From the NCBI RefSeq assembly GCF_001191005.1, contig NZ_CP012201.1:682001-746000 (forward strand): DNA of 64,000 bases, in the 5' to 3' direction. Under the pieces are notes generated by a model. That model saw nothing but the letters and a program-made list of their open reading frames with translations, searched no databases and was not told the origin of the DNA. This DNA is from Massilia sp. NR 4-1. GTDB lineage: Bacteria; Pseudomonadota; Gammaproteobacteria; Burkholderiales; Burkholderiaceae_D. The translations under genes and the position numbers were made by a program. Shown in pieces: positions 55,232-63,182 of the stretch. How positions within the stretch are numbered: the first letter of the stretch is position 1; every line of letters begins with the position of its first letter.

Positions 55232-55742
55232 CTTGTCACCTCCACTTTCATGCAACGTTGATACCGGTTATGCGTCCGGGCTGTCGGCGCCGCGGCGGCG
55301 GCGGCTGTCGGCCAAACCCGGACAACTTTCGGTGGCCGCTTGCGCCGGCGGCCGCGCGAAATATTACTTCAACGAAATTAATTGCGCTAGAAAATGATAC
55401 GGTGCGGCGCCCGGCGCAGGGCTGCGCGGAACACTGCATGAATGACAAAAGCTCTTACAAATCATGCACTAAGCGCTTGCTGTTCATGGTGCTGCCCAGC
55501 AGCAACAGGGCCAGCGCAACAGATTGAAGCTTACCTGTTGGCAACTTTCCTGTAAAGGCTTATTTAGGGAGGGAATATTGATTCATGGCAATAACACCGA
55601 ATATGATGTATTCTACGCTACCGAGATCGTCCTACCCGCCAGACTTTTACGCTAGGATGTAGCATGCAGGCCGCATCCGCCTGCGCTGGCGGGGACCGAG
55701 CCGGGCAACAGGGTGCATACAGAGTTCCGACTTGACCAGAAT
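55232..55742. other. 0.5-kb divergent control region between fliE and fliM
   Basis: No gene is supported here. Base composition switches from G+C rich (55270-55360) to A+T rich (55360-55470 and 55520-55640), unlike the rest of the locus. On the plus strand TTGGCA (55538-55543), 17 bp, TATTTA (55561-55566) fits a sigma70 promoter for the fliM operon. In Vibrio lateral loci a regulator gene (lafK) lies beside fliE; here the space is empty. Confidence 0.6.
55538..55566 (+). promoter_or_regulatory. Candidate sigma70 promoter of the fliM operon
   Basis: TTGGCA and TATTTA are spaced by 17 bp in the A+T-rich part of the divergent region. The transcript would have a leader of about 170 nt before fliM. 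The -10 is only a moderate match. Confidence 0.3.
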
Positions 55743-56600
55743 ATGACAAACACAAAAACGACAGTGCAACATCAGGTACTGGACCCTTGCTTGCTGGGGC
55801 GCCCCGTGCACCGCCTGCCCGTGTTTGCCGGCCAGCTGCGCGAGGATCTGGTACAGGCCATGCGCCTGGCCATGAACCGGCGCTACTGGGGCAGCATGCA
55901 GGTCAGCGACGTGGCGTTCAGCCGCCTCGACGGCAGTGAGGCAGCGCGCCGCTGGCTCAATTTCTCGGCCCCGGCCGGCAACCTGTCGTTCGCCATCGAG
56001 CGCAAGGTCCTGCTCAGTATTCTCAACTACCGTTACGGCCGCGGCAAGGGCGCCGACACCGTGCCCGACGAGGGCCAGGTGCGCGTCACGGCGACCGAAG
56101 AGCGCTTGGCTGTTGTTTTGGGGCAACAGCTGGCCGGCACCCTGGCCGGCCGCATCGAGGTCAACCTGCCGCCCAGCGACAAGCCGGCGGCCGAAGAGAT
56201 CAAACCGCTGCCGTCGGTGCAGCCGCCGCGCGGCAGCTGGATCATCACCGTCACCGTCAGCGTCAGCGAGGCGGCCAGCGGCCTGAGCGGCAGCGTCTGG
56301 TTTGCGCTGGACAAGACCATGATGTCGGACGTGCTGCGCGGCCTGCTGCCCGAGCGCGAAAGCAAGCGCGGCGGCAAGAGCGCTGCGCCGCTGGCGAGCC
56401 GCCTGCAGGTGGGCTTGAACGGCCGCCTGGTGAACAAGGAAATCACGCTGGGCGCCTTGTTCGACCTGAGCGTGGGCGATGTGATTCCGGTCAGCCTGCA
56501 CCGCGCCGATGTCCTGCTGGAAGATTCGCGCCTGTTCACGGCCGCCGTGACCGAGCACAAGGGAAAACTCTGCCTAACCTCTTTTGAAGATATCGAATGA
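55743..56600 (+). CDS. fliM: Flagellar motor switch protein FliM, short form without CheY-binding peptide
   Basis: A 285-residue protein from ATG 55743 (MTNTKTTVQHQVLDPCLLG); GTG 55713 would add 10 residues. Neither has a strong ribosome site. The middle domain (about 20-190) and the C-terminal SpoA domain (about 210-282, LQVGLNGRLVNKEITLGALF, LSVGDVIPVSLHRADVLL) are recognisable. The N-terminal peptide of the type LSQxEIDALL that binds CheY-P is absent, and the protein is about 50 residues shorter than E. coli FliM. It begins the fliM-flhA operon. Confidence 0.82.
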   Translation: MTNTKTTVQHQVLDPCLLGRPVHRLPVFAGQLREDLVQAMRLAMNRRYWGSMQVSDVAFSRLDGSEAARRWLNFSAPAGNLSFAIERKVLLSILNYRYGRGKGADTVPDEGQVRVTATEERLAVVLGQQLAGTLAGRIEVNLPPSDKPAAEEIKPLPSVQPPRGSWIITVTVSVSEAASGLSGSVWFALDKTMMSDVLRGLLPERESKRGGKSAAPLASRLQVGLNGRLVNKEITLGALFDLSVGDVIPVSLHRADVLLEDSRLFTAAVTEHKGKLCLTSFEDIE

Positions 56601-56977
56601 ACATGATGAATGTAAATCCCAATAGCGCCAGCGACGCCCTGCTGGATGATATGTCGGAAGAGATGATCATCGACCAGGTCAGCCATGAACTGGCCGAGGC
56701 GCCGCTGGCCGCGCCCAAGCGCGATCTGCCGGCCATGATGCGCAAGATTCCCGTGACCCTGACCCTGGAAGTGGGCTCGGCCCGCATCTCGCTCGAAGAG
56801 CTGATGCAGATCGGCCCCGACAGCGTGGTCGAACTCGACGTGCTGGCCGGCGAACCGCTGGTGATCAAGGTCAACGGCACCGCCATCGGCCGCGCCGAAG
56901 TGGTGGTGGCGGGCGAGAACTATGGTTTGAAAGTGGTGGATCTGGACGGCCTCAATCTGGACATGATGGCGCCATGA
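56597..56977 (+). CDS. fliN: Flagellar motor switch protein FliN
   Basis: A 126-residue C-ring protein. The SpoA domain covers about 48-120 (MRKIPVTLTLEVGSARISLE, ELMQIGPDSVVELDVLAGEP, GRAEVVVAGENYGLKVVDL). Start overlaps fliM (ATGA) and stop overlaps fliP. fliO, often between fliN and fliP, is missing. Confidence 0.94.
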   Translation: MNMMNVNPNSASDALLDDMSEEMIIDQVSHELAEAPLAAPKRDLPAMMRKIPVTLTLEVGSARISLEELMQIGPDSVVELDVLAGEPLVIKVNGTAIGRAEVVVAGENYGLKVVDLDGLNLDMMAP

Positions 56978-57753
56978 CCGTGCGCCGCCTTCCTGGCCTG
57001 GCCCGTCCGCGGCTGGGCCTTGCTGTGGGCGCCGTCGCGGGCGCCTTCTTGTTGTGGGGTGCCTGCGCCGGCGCGCAGGCCCAGGATCTGCTGGCCAATG
57101 TGGTGCCGGGCGCCAAGACCGACCTGTCGGTGAAGATGCAGATCCTGGTCATCATGACCTTGCTGGGCCTCCTGCCCATCCTGGTCATGATGATGACCAG
57201 CTTTACCCGTTTCGTCATCGTGCTGTCGCTGCTGCGCCAGGCCCTGGGCCTGCAGCAGGGCCTGCCCAGCCGCGTGGTGACCGGGGTCGCCCTGATTCTG
57301 ACCCTGCTGGTGATGAAGCCGATCGGCGACCAGGTCTGGCGCGACGCCTTCCTGCCCTACGACCAGGATAAGATCGGCCTGCAGGAAGCGCTGAAGCAGG
57401 CCGAAAAACCGATTTCCCGCTTCATGCTGGCCCAGACCAGCAAGGCCTCGCTCAAGCAGATCGCCCACCTGGCCGGCGAAGACCAGGTGGCCACGCCGGC
57501 CGAGCACGGCTTTACCGTGAAGCTGGCCGCCTTCGTGCTGTCCGAACTCAAGACCGCCTTCCAGATCGGCTGCATGCTGTTCATTCCCTTCCTCATCATC
57601 GACCTGGTGGTGTCCTCGGTGCTGATGGCGATGGGCATGATGATGCTTTCGCCGCTGGTCATTTCGCTGCCGTTCAAGCTCTTGCTGTTCGTGCTGGTCG
57701 ATGGCTGGACCCTGACGGTGAACACGCTCGTGACGAGCATCCAGGCTTACTGA
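56974..57753 (+). CDS. fliP: Flagellar export gate protein FliP
   Basis: A 259-residue export gate protein with a cleavable signal peptide (ends AGAQAQD, about 36) and four membrane segments. TSFTRFVIVLSLLRQALGLQ and FVLSELKTAFQIGCMLFIPF with MGMMMLSPLVISLPFKLLLF are the hallmarks. It forms the gate with FliQ and FliR. Confidence 0.96.
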   Translation: MTVRRLPGLARPRLGLAVGAVAGAFLLWGACAGAQAQDLLANVVPGAKTDLSVKMQILVIMTLLGLLPILVMMMTSFTRFVIVLSLLRQALGLQQGLPSRVVTGVALILTLLVMKPIGDQVWRDAFLPYDQDKIGLQEALKQAEKPISRFMLAQTSKASLKQIAHLAGEDQVATPAEHGFTVKLAAFVLSELKTAFQIGCMLFIPFLIIDLVVSSVLMAMGMMMLSPLVISLPFKLLLFVLVDGWTLTVNTLVTSIQAY

Positions 57754-57759
57754 GCTCCC

Positions 57760-58032
57760 ATGCTGACTCCTGAAATCGCGGTCGACCTGATCATCGAAGC
57801 GCTGCATATGGTGATGATCATGGTCATGGTGCTGGTGGTGCCGGGCCTGATCACCGGCCTGCTGGTGTCGCTGGTGCAGGCCGCCACCCAGATCAATGAG
57901 CAGACACTGAGCTTCCTGCCGCGCCTGATCGTGACCCTGCTCGCCATCATCCTGACCGGGCGCTGGATGGCCGGCTATCTGATGGACTACTGCGTGTCCA
58001 TCTTCACCCGCGCCGCCACCCTGGTCGGCTAG
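57760..58032 (+). CDS. fliQ: Flagellar export gate protein FliQ
   Basis: A 90-residue protein with two membrane hairpin helices. MVLVVPGLITGLLVSLVQAA with TQINEQTLSFLPRL is the family signature. It starts 6 bp after fliP. Confidence 0.95.
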   Translation: MLTPEIAVDLIIEALHMVMIMVMVLVVPGLITGLLVSLVQAATQINEQTLSFLPRLIVTLLAIILTGRWMAGYLMDYCVSIFTRAATLVG

Positions 58033-58042
58033 CCAGCCCGCG

Positions 58043-58828
58043 ATGGAAGACCTCCTGGCCCAGTTGCTGCCTTGGCTGAACGCCCTGTGGTGGCCCTTCG
58101 TGCGCGTGCTGGCCTTCCTCTCGGCCGCGCCGGTGCTGGGCGAGGCCATGGTGCCGGTCACGGTGCGCATCCTGGTGGCGCTGGTGCTGGCCGTGGTGAT
58201 GCTGCCGCTGACGCAGGGCGCGCCCAGCATCGATCCCTTGTCGCTGCAGGCGGTGGCGGCCACGCTGGAGCAGGCCGTCATCGGCGGCGTGCTGGGCCTG
58301 GCTTTCCACTTCGCCATGTCGGTCATCCTGCTGCTCGGCTTCGTGGTGTCAAGCCAGATGGGCCTGTCGCTGGCGGTGATGAACGATCCGCTCAACGGCC
58401 AGTCCTCGGACGTGGTCTCGTCGCTGCTGCTGATGATGACGATCCTGATCTTCTTCAGCGTCGACGGCCATCTGGTGCTGGCCGGCGTGATCGGCGCCAG
58501 CTTCCAGGCCTGGCCGCCGGGCGCCGGCTGGCCAGGTCCGCTGCTGCTGCAGACCGTGGCCTTCAATGTGGCCTGGATCTTCTCGGCCGCCATGCTGCTG
58601 GCGATCCCCATCGTGTTCGCCACCGTGGTGGTGCAGCTGGGCTTCGGCTTCCTCAACCGCGTGGCGCCGACCCTCAACCTGTTCTCGCTCGGCTTCTCGG
58701 TGATCACGATATTCGGCCTGCTGATGCTGGGCCAGGTGGTGCGTTCGATTCCCGCCCATTATGTGCGGATGACGGCGCAGATTCTGGACATGATCCAGGT
58801 GCAGATGCGGACGGCGGGCCATGGCTGA
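58043..58828 (+). CDS. fliR: Flagellar export gate protein FliR
   Basis: A 261-residue membrane protein with about six hydrophobic segments. RVLAFLSAAPVLGEAMVPV, EQAVIGGVLGLAFHFAMSVI and LGFGFLNRVAPTLNLFSLGF are typical of FliR. It overlaps flhB by 8 nt and lies 10 bp after fliQ. Confidence 0.95.
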   Translation: MEDLLAQLLPWLNALWWPFVRVLAFLSAAPVLGEAMVPVTVRILVALVLAVVMLPLTQGAPSIDPLSLQAVAATLEQAVIGGVLGLAFHFAMSVILLLGFVVSSQMGLSLAVMNDPLNGQSSDVVSSLLLMMTILIFFSVDGHLVLAGVIGASFQAWPPGAGWPGPLLLQTVAFNVAWIFSAAMLLAIPIVFATVVVQLGFGFLNRVAPTLNLFSLGFSVITIFGLLMLGQVVRSIPAHYVRMTAQILDMIQVQMRTAGHG

Positions 58829-59957
58829 TTCCGGCGGCGATAAAACCGAAAAGCCCTCAGCGCAGAAGCTGAAGAAAGCGCGCGACGAAGGCCAGGTGGT
58901 GCGCTCGCGCGACCTGGCGACGGCGATCGGCATCCTGGTCAGCCTGAAACTGTTCGTCTGGCTGCTGCCCCTGTATCTGCTGGAGTTCCGCGACATCTTC
59001 CTGCAAAGCTTTGCCGTGCTGGACAGCGAGGGCGCCATCGACAACACCCTGAGCCGGGTCTTCCTGAGCGCCATTCTGCTGCTGCTCAAGATGATCTTGC
59101 CGCTGTTTGTGGTGCCCCTGTTCGTCGTGCTGGGCAGCCTGGTGCCGGGCGGCTGGACCATGTCCTTCAAGAACTGGATGCCCAAGTTCGAACGCCTCAG
59201 CCCGATGGCCAATCTGGGCCGCACTTTTTCCGGCAAACACGGCTTCGAGCTGCTGATCTCGATCGCCAAGGCGGGCGTGCTGCTGTGGGTGCTGTCCCAT
59301 GTGGCGCGTTCCGGCGTCAGCGACTACGCGCGCCTGCAGGGCATGCCGCTCAACGAAGCCATGCTGCAGGGCTCCAGCCTGATGCTCGACGGCCTGATGT
59401 CGCTGGTGGTGATCTTCATCCTGTTCGCCGTGGTCGATGTGCCGGCCCAGGCCTTCTTCTTCACCAAGGGCCAGCGCATGAGCAAGCAGGAGCTCAAGGA
59501 AGAATACAAGAGCAATGAGGGGCGGCCGGAAGTGCGCCAGCGCATCCGCCAGCTGCAGCGCGCCCTGGCCCAGCGCAGCGCGCGCAAGACCGTGCCCACG
59601 GCCGATGTGGTGATCGTCAACCCCGAGCACTACGCGGTGGCCTTGAAGTACGACGAGAAGCGCGCCGAAGCGCCGTTCGTGGTGGCCAAGGGCGTCGATG
59701 AAATGGCGCTGTACATCCGCCAGCTGGCCGCCGAGTTCCAGATCGAGGTGCTGCCATTGCCGCCGCTGGCCCGCGCCATCTACAATACCAGCCAGGTTAA
59801 CCAGCAGATACCGGTGCCCCTATACCAGGCGGTATCGCAGGTGCTGCACTATGTGCTGCAGCTGAAGGCTTTCCGCTCCGGCCAGCGCCAGGGCGAACCG
59901 CTGTTCCCGAGTCAAGTTCCCGTACCAACATCCATGAGTGAGGTTTCGCCGTCATGA
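58821..59957 (+). CDS. flhB: Flagellar export switch protein FlhB
   Basis: A 378-residue export protein with four membrane segments (about 30-215) and a cytoplasmic domain. DKTEKPSAQKLKKARDEGQV is the N-terminal signature. The autocleavage site that is NPTH in most FlhB reads Asn267-Pro268-Glu269-His270 here (VIVNPEHYAVALKYD). Cleavage between Asn and the next Pro is still chemically possible since Asn and Pro are kept. The tail after KGVDEMALYIRQL is about 70 residues. Confidence 0.94.
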   Translation: MADSGGDKTEKPSAQKLKKARDEGQVVRSRDLATAIGILVSLKLFVWLLPLYLLEFRDIFLQSFAVLDSEGAIDNTLSRVFLSAILLLLKMILPLFVVPLFVVLGSLVPGGWTMSFKNWMPKFERLSPMANLGRTFSGKHGFELLISIAKAGVLLWVLSHVARSGVSDYARLQGMPLNEAMLQGSSLMLDGLMSLVVIFILFAVVDVPAQAFFFTKGQRMSKQELKEEYKSNEGRPEVRQRIRQLQRALAQRSARKTVPTADVVIVNPEHYAVALKYDEKRAEAPFVVAKGVDEMALYIRQLAAEFQIEVLPLPPLARAIYNTSQVNQQIPVPLYQAVSQVLHYVLQLKAFRSGQRQGEPLFPSQVPVPTSMSEVSPS

Positions 59958-62041
59958 ATTTCCTGAACCGGCTGGTTGCCGAATTGCGTCGCCACAAAGT
60001 CGCCACCCCGCTCTTCGTGGTGATGCTGCTGGCGATGATCATCCTGCCGCTGCCGGCCATCCTGCTGGATGTGCTGTTTACCTTCAATATCGTGCTGGCC
60101 CTGATCGTGATCCTGGTCAGCGTCAGCGCCAAGCGCCCGCTCGACTTCTCGGTCTTCCCGACCGTGATCCTGGCCACCACGCTGATGCGGCTGACCTTGA
60201 ACGTGGCCTCGACCCGCGTCGTGCTGCTGCGCGGCCACGAGGGCACGCATGCGGCCGGCAAGGTGATCGAAGCCTTCGGCAACGTGGTGGTGGGCGGCAA
60301 TTTCGTGGTCGGCCTGGTGGTGTTCGTGATCTTGATGATCATTAACTTCGTCGTGGTGACCAAGGGCGCCGAACGTATTTCCGAAGTGTCGGCGCGGTTC
60401 ACCCTGGACGCCTTGCCGGGCAAGCAGATGGCCATCGACGCCGACCTGAATGCCGGCCTGATCAACCAGGAACGCGCCCAGCAGCGCCGCCGCGAAGTGG
60501 CCATGGAAGCGGACTTCTATGGCGCCATGGACGGTGCCTCGAAATTCGTGCGCGGCGACGCCATCGCCTCGATCCTGATCCTGATCATCAATATCGTCGG
60601 CGGCGTGGCCATCGGCGCCCTGATGCAGAACATGTCCTTCGGCGACGCCTTCCGCCAGTACGCCCTGCTGACCATCGGCGACGGCCTGGTGGCCCAGGTG
60701 CCGGCCCTGCTGCTGTCGGCCGCGGCCGCCATCATCGTGACCCGCGTCAGCGACGCCGGCGACTTCGAGCAGCAGGTCAGCAGCCAGTTGCTGGCTTCGC
60801 CAAGCGTGCTGGGCAGTGCAGCGGCCGTGATGGTGGTGCTGTCCATCGTGCCGGGCATGCCGTGGATGATGTTCATGACCTTCGCCGCCGTGGTCGGCTA
60901 CGTGGCCTGGCGCATGAGCTTGCGCCAGGCCGCGCCCGCGCCCTCGAATATCGCGGCCATCGAAGCGGCGCTGCGCGAAGAAAAAGTGCCGGAACTCGAA
61001 TGGCAGAGCCTGCCGGCCGTGCAGCCGCTGCAGGTGCTGCTGGGTTACAAGCTGGTGGGCATGATCGACAAGGGCCATGGCGAACCGCTGACCAAGCGCC
61101 TGCGCGGCGTGCGCCAGAGCGTGTCCGAGGGCATGGGCCTGGTGGTGCCGCCGATCGGCGTGCGCGACGACCTGAGCCTGAAACCGTCGGCCTATACCGT
61201 GGTGCTGGGCGGCGCGGCCGTGGCCCAGGCCGAAGTGTTCGCCGAACTGCTGATGGCGATCCCGTCGCCCACCGTCTATGGCCAGATCGACGGCATTCCC
61301 GGCGTCGAACCGGCCTATGGCATGCCCGTGACCTGGATCGAACCGGATGCCAAGGCCAATGCCCTCGGCATGGGCTACCAGGTGGTGGAGGCGCCGAGCG
61401 CGATCGCCACCCATGTGTCGAAGCTGATCCGCGAATACCTGCCCGAATTGTTCCGCCACGACGACGTGGCCGCCATCATGGAACGCTTGACGGCGTTGTC
61501 GCCCAAGCTGGGCGGCGCGCTCGACAAGGCGCTTACGCATACCCAGCTGTTGCGCGTGTTCCGCGTGCTGCTGGCCGAGAACGTTTCGCTGAAGGACATC
61601 GTGCCGATCGCCACCACCTTGCTCGACAGCTCGGAAACCACCAAGGACCCGATCCTGCTGGCGGCCGAGGTGCGCTGCGCGCTGCGGCGCCAGATCGTGG
61701 CCGGCCTGTTCGGCCAGAAGAGCGAGATGTTGGCCTTCAATCTGGGCGGCGAGCTGGAAAACATGCTGCTCGGTTCCTTGAACCAGGCGCGCCAGAGCGG
61801 CAAGGTGGCGCTCGACAACTTCCCGATCGATCCGCATCTGCTGCAGCAGCTGCAGGTGAATATGCCGGTGGCGCGCGAGCAGATGAAGCAGCAGGCCACG
61901 CCGCCGCTGCTGCTGGTGCTGCCGCAGATCCGGCCGCTGCTGGCGCGCTATGCGCGGCTGTTCGCGCCGGGCCTGCATGTGCTGTCGTATAACGAAGTGC
62001 CGGAAAACCGCGAAGTGAGCATCATCGGCACGGTGGGCTAA
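59954..62041 (+). CDS. flhA: Flagellar export platform protein FlhA
   Basis: A 695-residue export protein with about eight membrane segments in the first 310 residues. The FHIPEP core is present (RLTLNVASTRVVLLRGHEG, GNVVVGGNFVVGLVVFVIL, GAERISEVSARFTLDALPGK, QMAIDADLNAGLI). The cytoplasmic ring domain (about 340-690) ends NREVSIIGTVG. It overlaps flhB by 4 nt and is the last gene of the operon, ending at the hairpin at 62078. Confidence 0.96.
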   Translation: MNFLNRLVAELRRHKVATPLFVVMLLAMIILPLPAILLDVLFTFNIVLALIVILVSVSAKRPLDFSVFPTVILATTLMRLTLNVASTRVVLLRGHEGTHAAGKVIEAFGNVVVGGNFVVGLVVFVILMIINFVVVTKGAERISEVSARFTLDALPGKQMAIDADLNAGLINQERAQQRRREVAMEADFYGAMDGASKFVRGDAIASILILIINIVGGVAIGALMQNMSFGDAFRQYALLTIGDGLVAQVPALLLSAAAAIIVTRVSDAGDFEQQVSSQLLASPSVLGSAAAVMVVLSIVPGMPWMMFMTFAAVVGYVAWRMSLRQAAPAPSNIAAIEAALREEKVPELEWQSLPAVQPLQVLLGYKLVGMIDKGHGEPLTKRLRGVRQSVSEGMGLVVPPIGVRDDLSLKPSAYTVVLGGAAVAQAEVFAELLMAIPSPTVYGQIDGIPGVEPAYGMPVTWIEPDAKANALGMGYQVVEAPSAIATHVSKLIREYLPELFRHDDVAAIMERLTALSPKLGGALDKALTHTQLLRVFRVLLAENVSLKDIVPIATTLLDSSETTKDPILLAAEVRCALRRQIVAGLFGQKSEMLAFNLGGELENMLLGSLNQARQSGKVALDNFPIDPHLLQQLQVNMPVAREQMKQQATPPLLLVLPQIRPLLARYARLFAPGLHVLSYNEVPENREVSIIGTVG

Positions 62042-62077
62042 GCGCCGCGCGGGCGCCCGCCGCGCGGCACGGGCAAA

Positions 62078-62106
62078 ACAAAACGGCCGCAGCGCGGCCG
62101 TTTTGT
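62078..62106. terminator. Bidirectional terminator after flhA
   Basis: Arms 62078-62090 and 62094-62106 (ACAAAACGGCCGC and its inverse) form a 13-bp stem with loop AGC and A/T runs at the base on both sides. It lies between the convergent flhA and the FliK-like gene. Confidence 0.85.
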
Positions 62107-62124
62107 CGTGTGCGGCGGTGCCGC

Positions 62125-63084
62125 TCAGGCGGCCGGCGCTGCGGCGGCCTCGTGCAGTTCCGGCGACGGCGGCTGCGACAGCATGACGGCGATATCGGCC
62201 ATGGCCTTGAACAAGGGCGGCGTCAGCAGCATGACCTGGGCCGGGTTCGGATTGTTATTGGCCGAGTCGATCAGCGGCAGCTCGCGCATCAGGCGCGCGC
62301 GCAGGATCGACAGGCCGCAATGGCTGGCGATGCTGGCGATGTGCGGCAGCATTTCGCGCATATATTGCATGGCGGCGGTTTGCGCGGCGCCGATTTCCAG
62401 CACCACCACGCTGGCGCCGGCCGGTTCCATCTGGATCACCACCTTGCCCAGCTCGTGCAGATGCAATTCCAGGCGCAGCGCCACGCGCACGCGGCGCCGG
62501 CGCTGGGTTTCGCTGGCCGGTCCCGGCTCGCGCGCCACCACGCGCAGCACCAGTTTTTCCGCCCCCCAGGCATACACGGCGAAGCGCCAGGCATCCATTT
62601 CCGAGACGAAGGGCAGGCCGGTGTGCTCGCGCAGGGTATTCTGGCGCGGGTCGGCCAGGAACAGGCTGCCCGGCAGATGCTTGCCCTGGGCCTGCTCCTG
62701 CATGGCGGCGCGCTGCTCGCCATAGGTGCGCACCATGACCTGCCAGGTCATGGCCATGATATTCGGGTCCGGCGCATGCCAGACGATCTGGCGCGCCAGC
62801 AGCTGGTTGGGCAGCATGGCGGCGGATTCGCCCGCCAGCAGCGACTGGGCGCTGGCCACGCCGGCGGCGGCCGCGGCGGCATGGCCCGGCTGCGCCAGCA
62901 TCTCGGCGGCCTCGGCCAGCACGGCCGGCACGGCCGGCGCTTGCTGCGGCAGATTGAAGTCGGGCGCCTTGGCCGGCACATTCTGCACCGGCGGCACGGG
63001 CAGTGCCTGGCTGGGCTGCACGCGCACCATCTGCTCGTGGATGGTCAGCGCCGGATTGGTGGGGAGAACGCGGTCTATTGCCAT
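62125..63084 (-). CDS. FliK C-terminal-domain-like protein beside flagellin
   Basis: A 319-residue protein. The first 130 residues are Ala/Pro-rich without a fold. The C-terminal part (about 190-285) has the layout of the FliK hook-length domain (RVALRLELHLHELGKVVIQM, EPAGASVVVLEIGAAQTAAM, LPHIASIASHCGLSILRARL). No Sec signal or membrane segment is visible. No ribosome site precedes the ATG at 63084. The locus already has a FliK at 46191-47384. Function is unknown; hook or filament-length control is an inference. Confidence 0.6.
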   Translation of the reverse strand: MAIDRVLPTNPALTIHEQMVRVQPSQALPVPPVQNVPAKAPDFNLPQQAPAVPAVLAEAAEMLAQPGHAAAAAAGVASAQSLLAGESAAMLPNQLLARQIVWHAPDPNIMAMTWQVMVRTYGEQRAAMQEQAQGKHLPGSLFLADPRQNTLREHTGLPFVSEMDAWRFAVYAWGAEKLVLRVVAREPGPASETQRRRRVRVALRLELHLHELGKVVIQMEPAGASVVVLEIGAAQTAAMQYMREMLPHIASIASHCGLSILRARLMRELPLIDSANNNPNPAQVMLLTPPLFKAMADIAVMLSQPPSPELHEAAAAPAA

Positions 63085-63110
63085 AAGACAAAAACACTAG
63101 CACGGAATAG

Positions 63111-63140
63111 AAAAAAAGCCAACCGGATGTCCGGTTGGCT
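63111..63140 (-). terminator. Flagellin gene terminator
   Basis: Read on the minus strand, the stem AGCCAACCGG (63140-63131), loop ACAT, CCGGTTGGCT (63126-63117) is followed by seven T (63117-63111). It is a textbook intrinsic terminator 43 bp after the flagellin stop. Confidence 0.92.
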
Positions 63141-63182
63141 CCCTGTCCAAGCCGGCCGCGGGCGGCCGGCAAGCATCTGCGA

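Noticed and set aside
55251..55265. Sigma54-like GG-N10-GC site (minus strand) before fliE
   Set aside because: The predicted start would fall inside the GGAGG ribosome site, so the transcript would lack it.
55438..55527. A 29-codon frame starting MNDKSSYK in the fliE-fliM gap
   Set aside because: No ribosome site, no known family and A+T-rich promoter-like surroundings; not supported as a gene.
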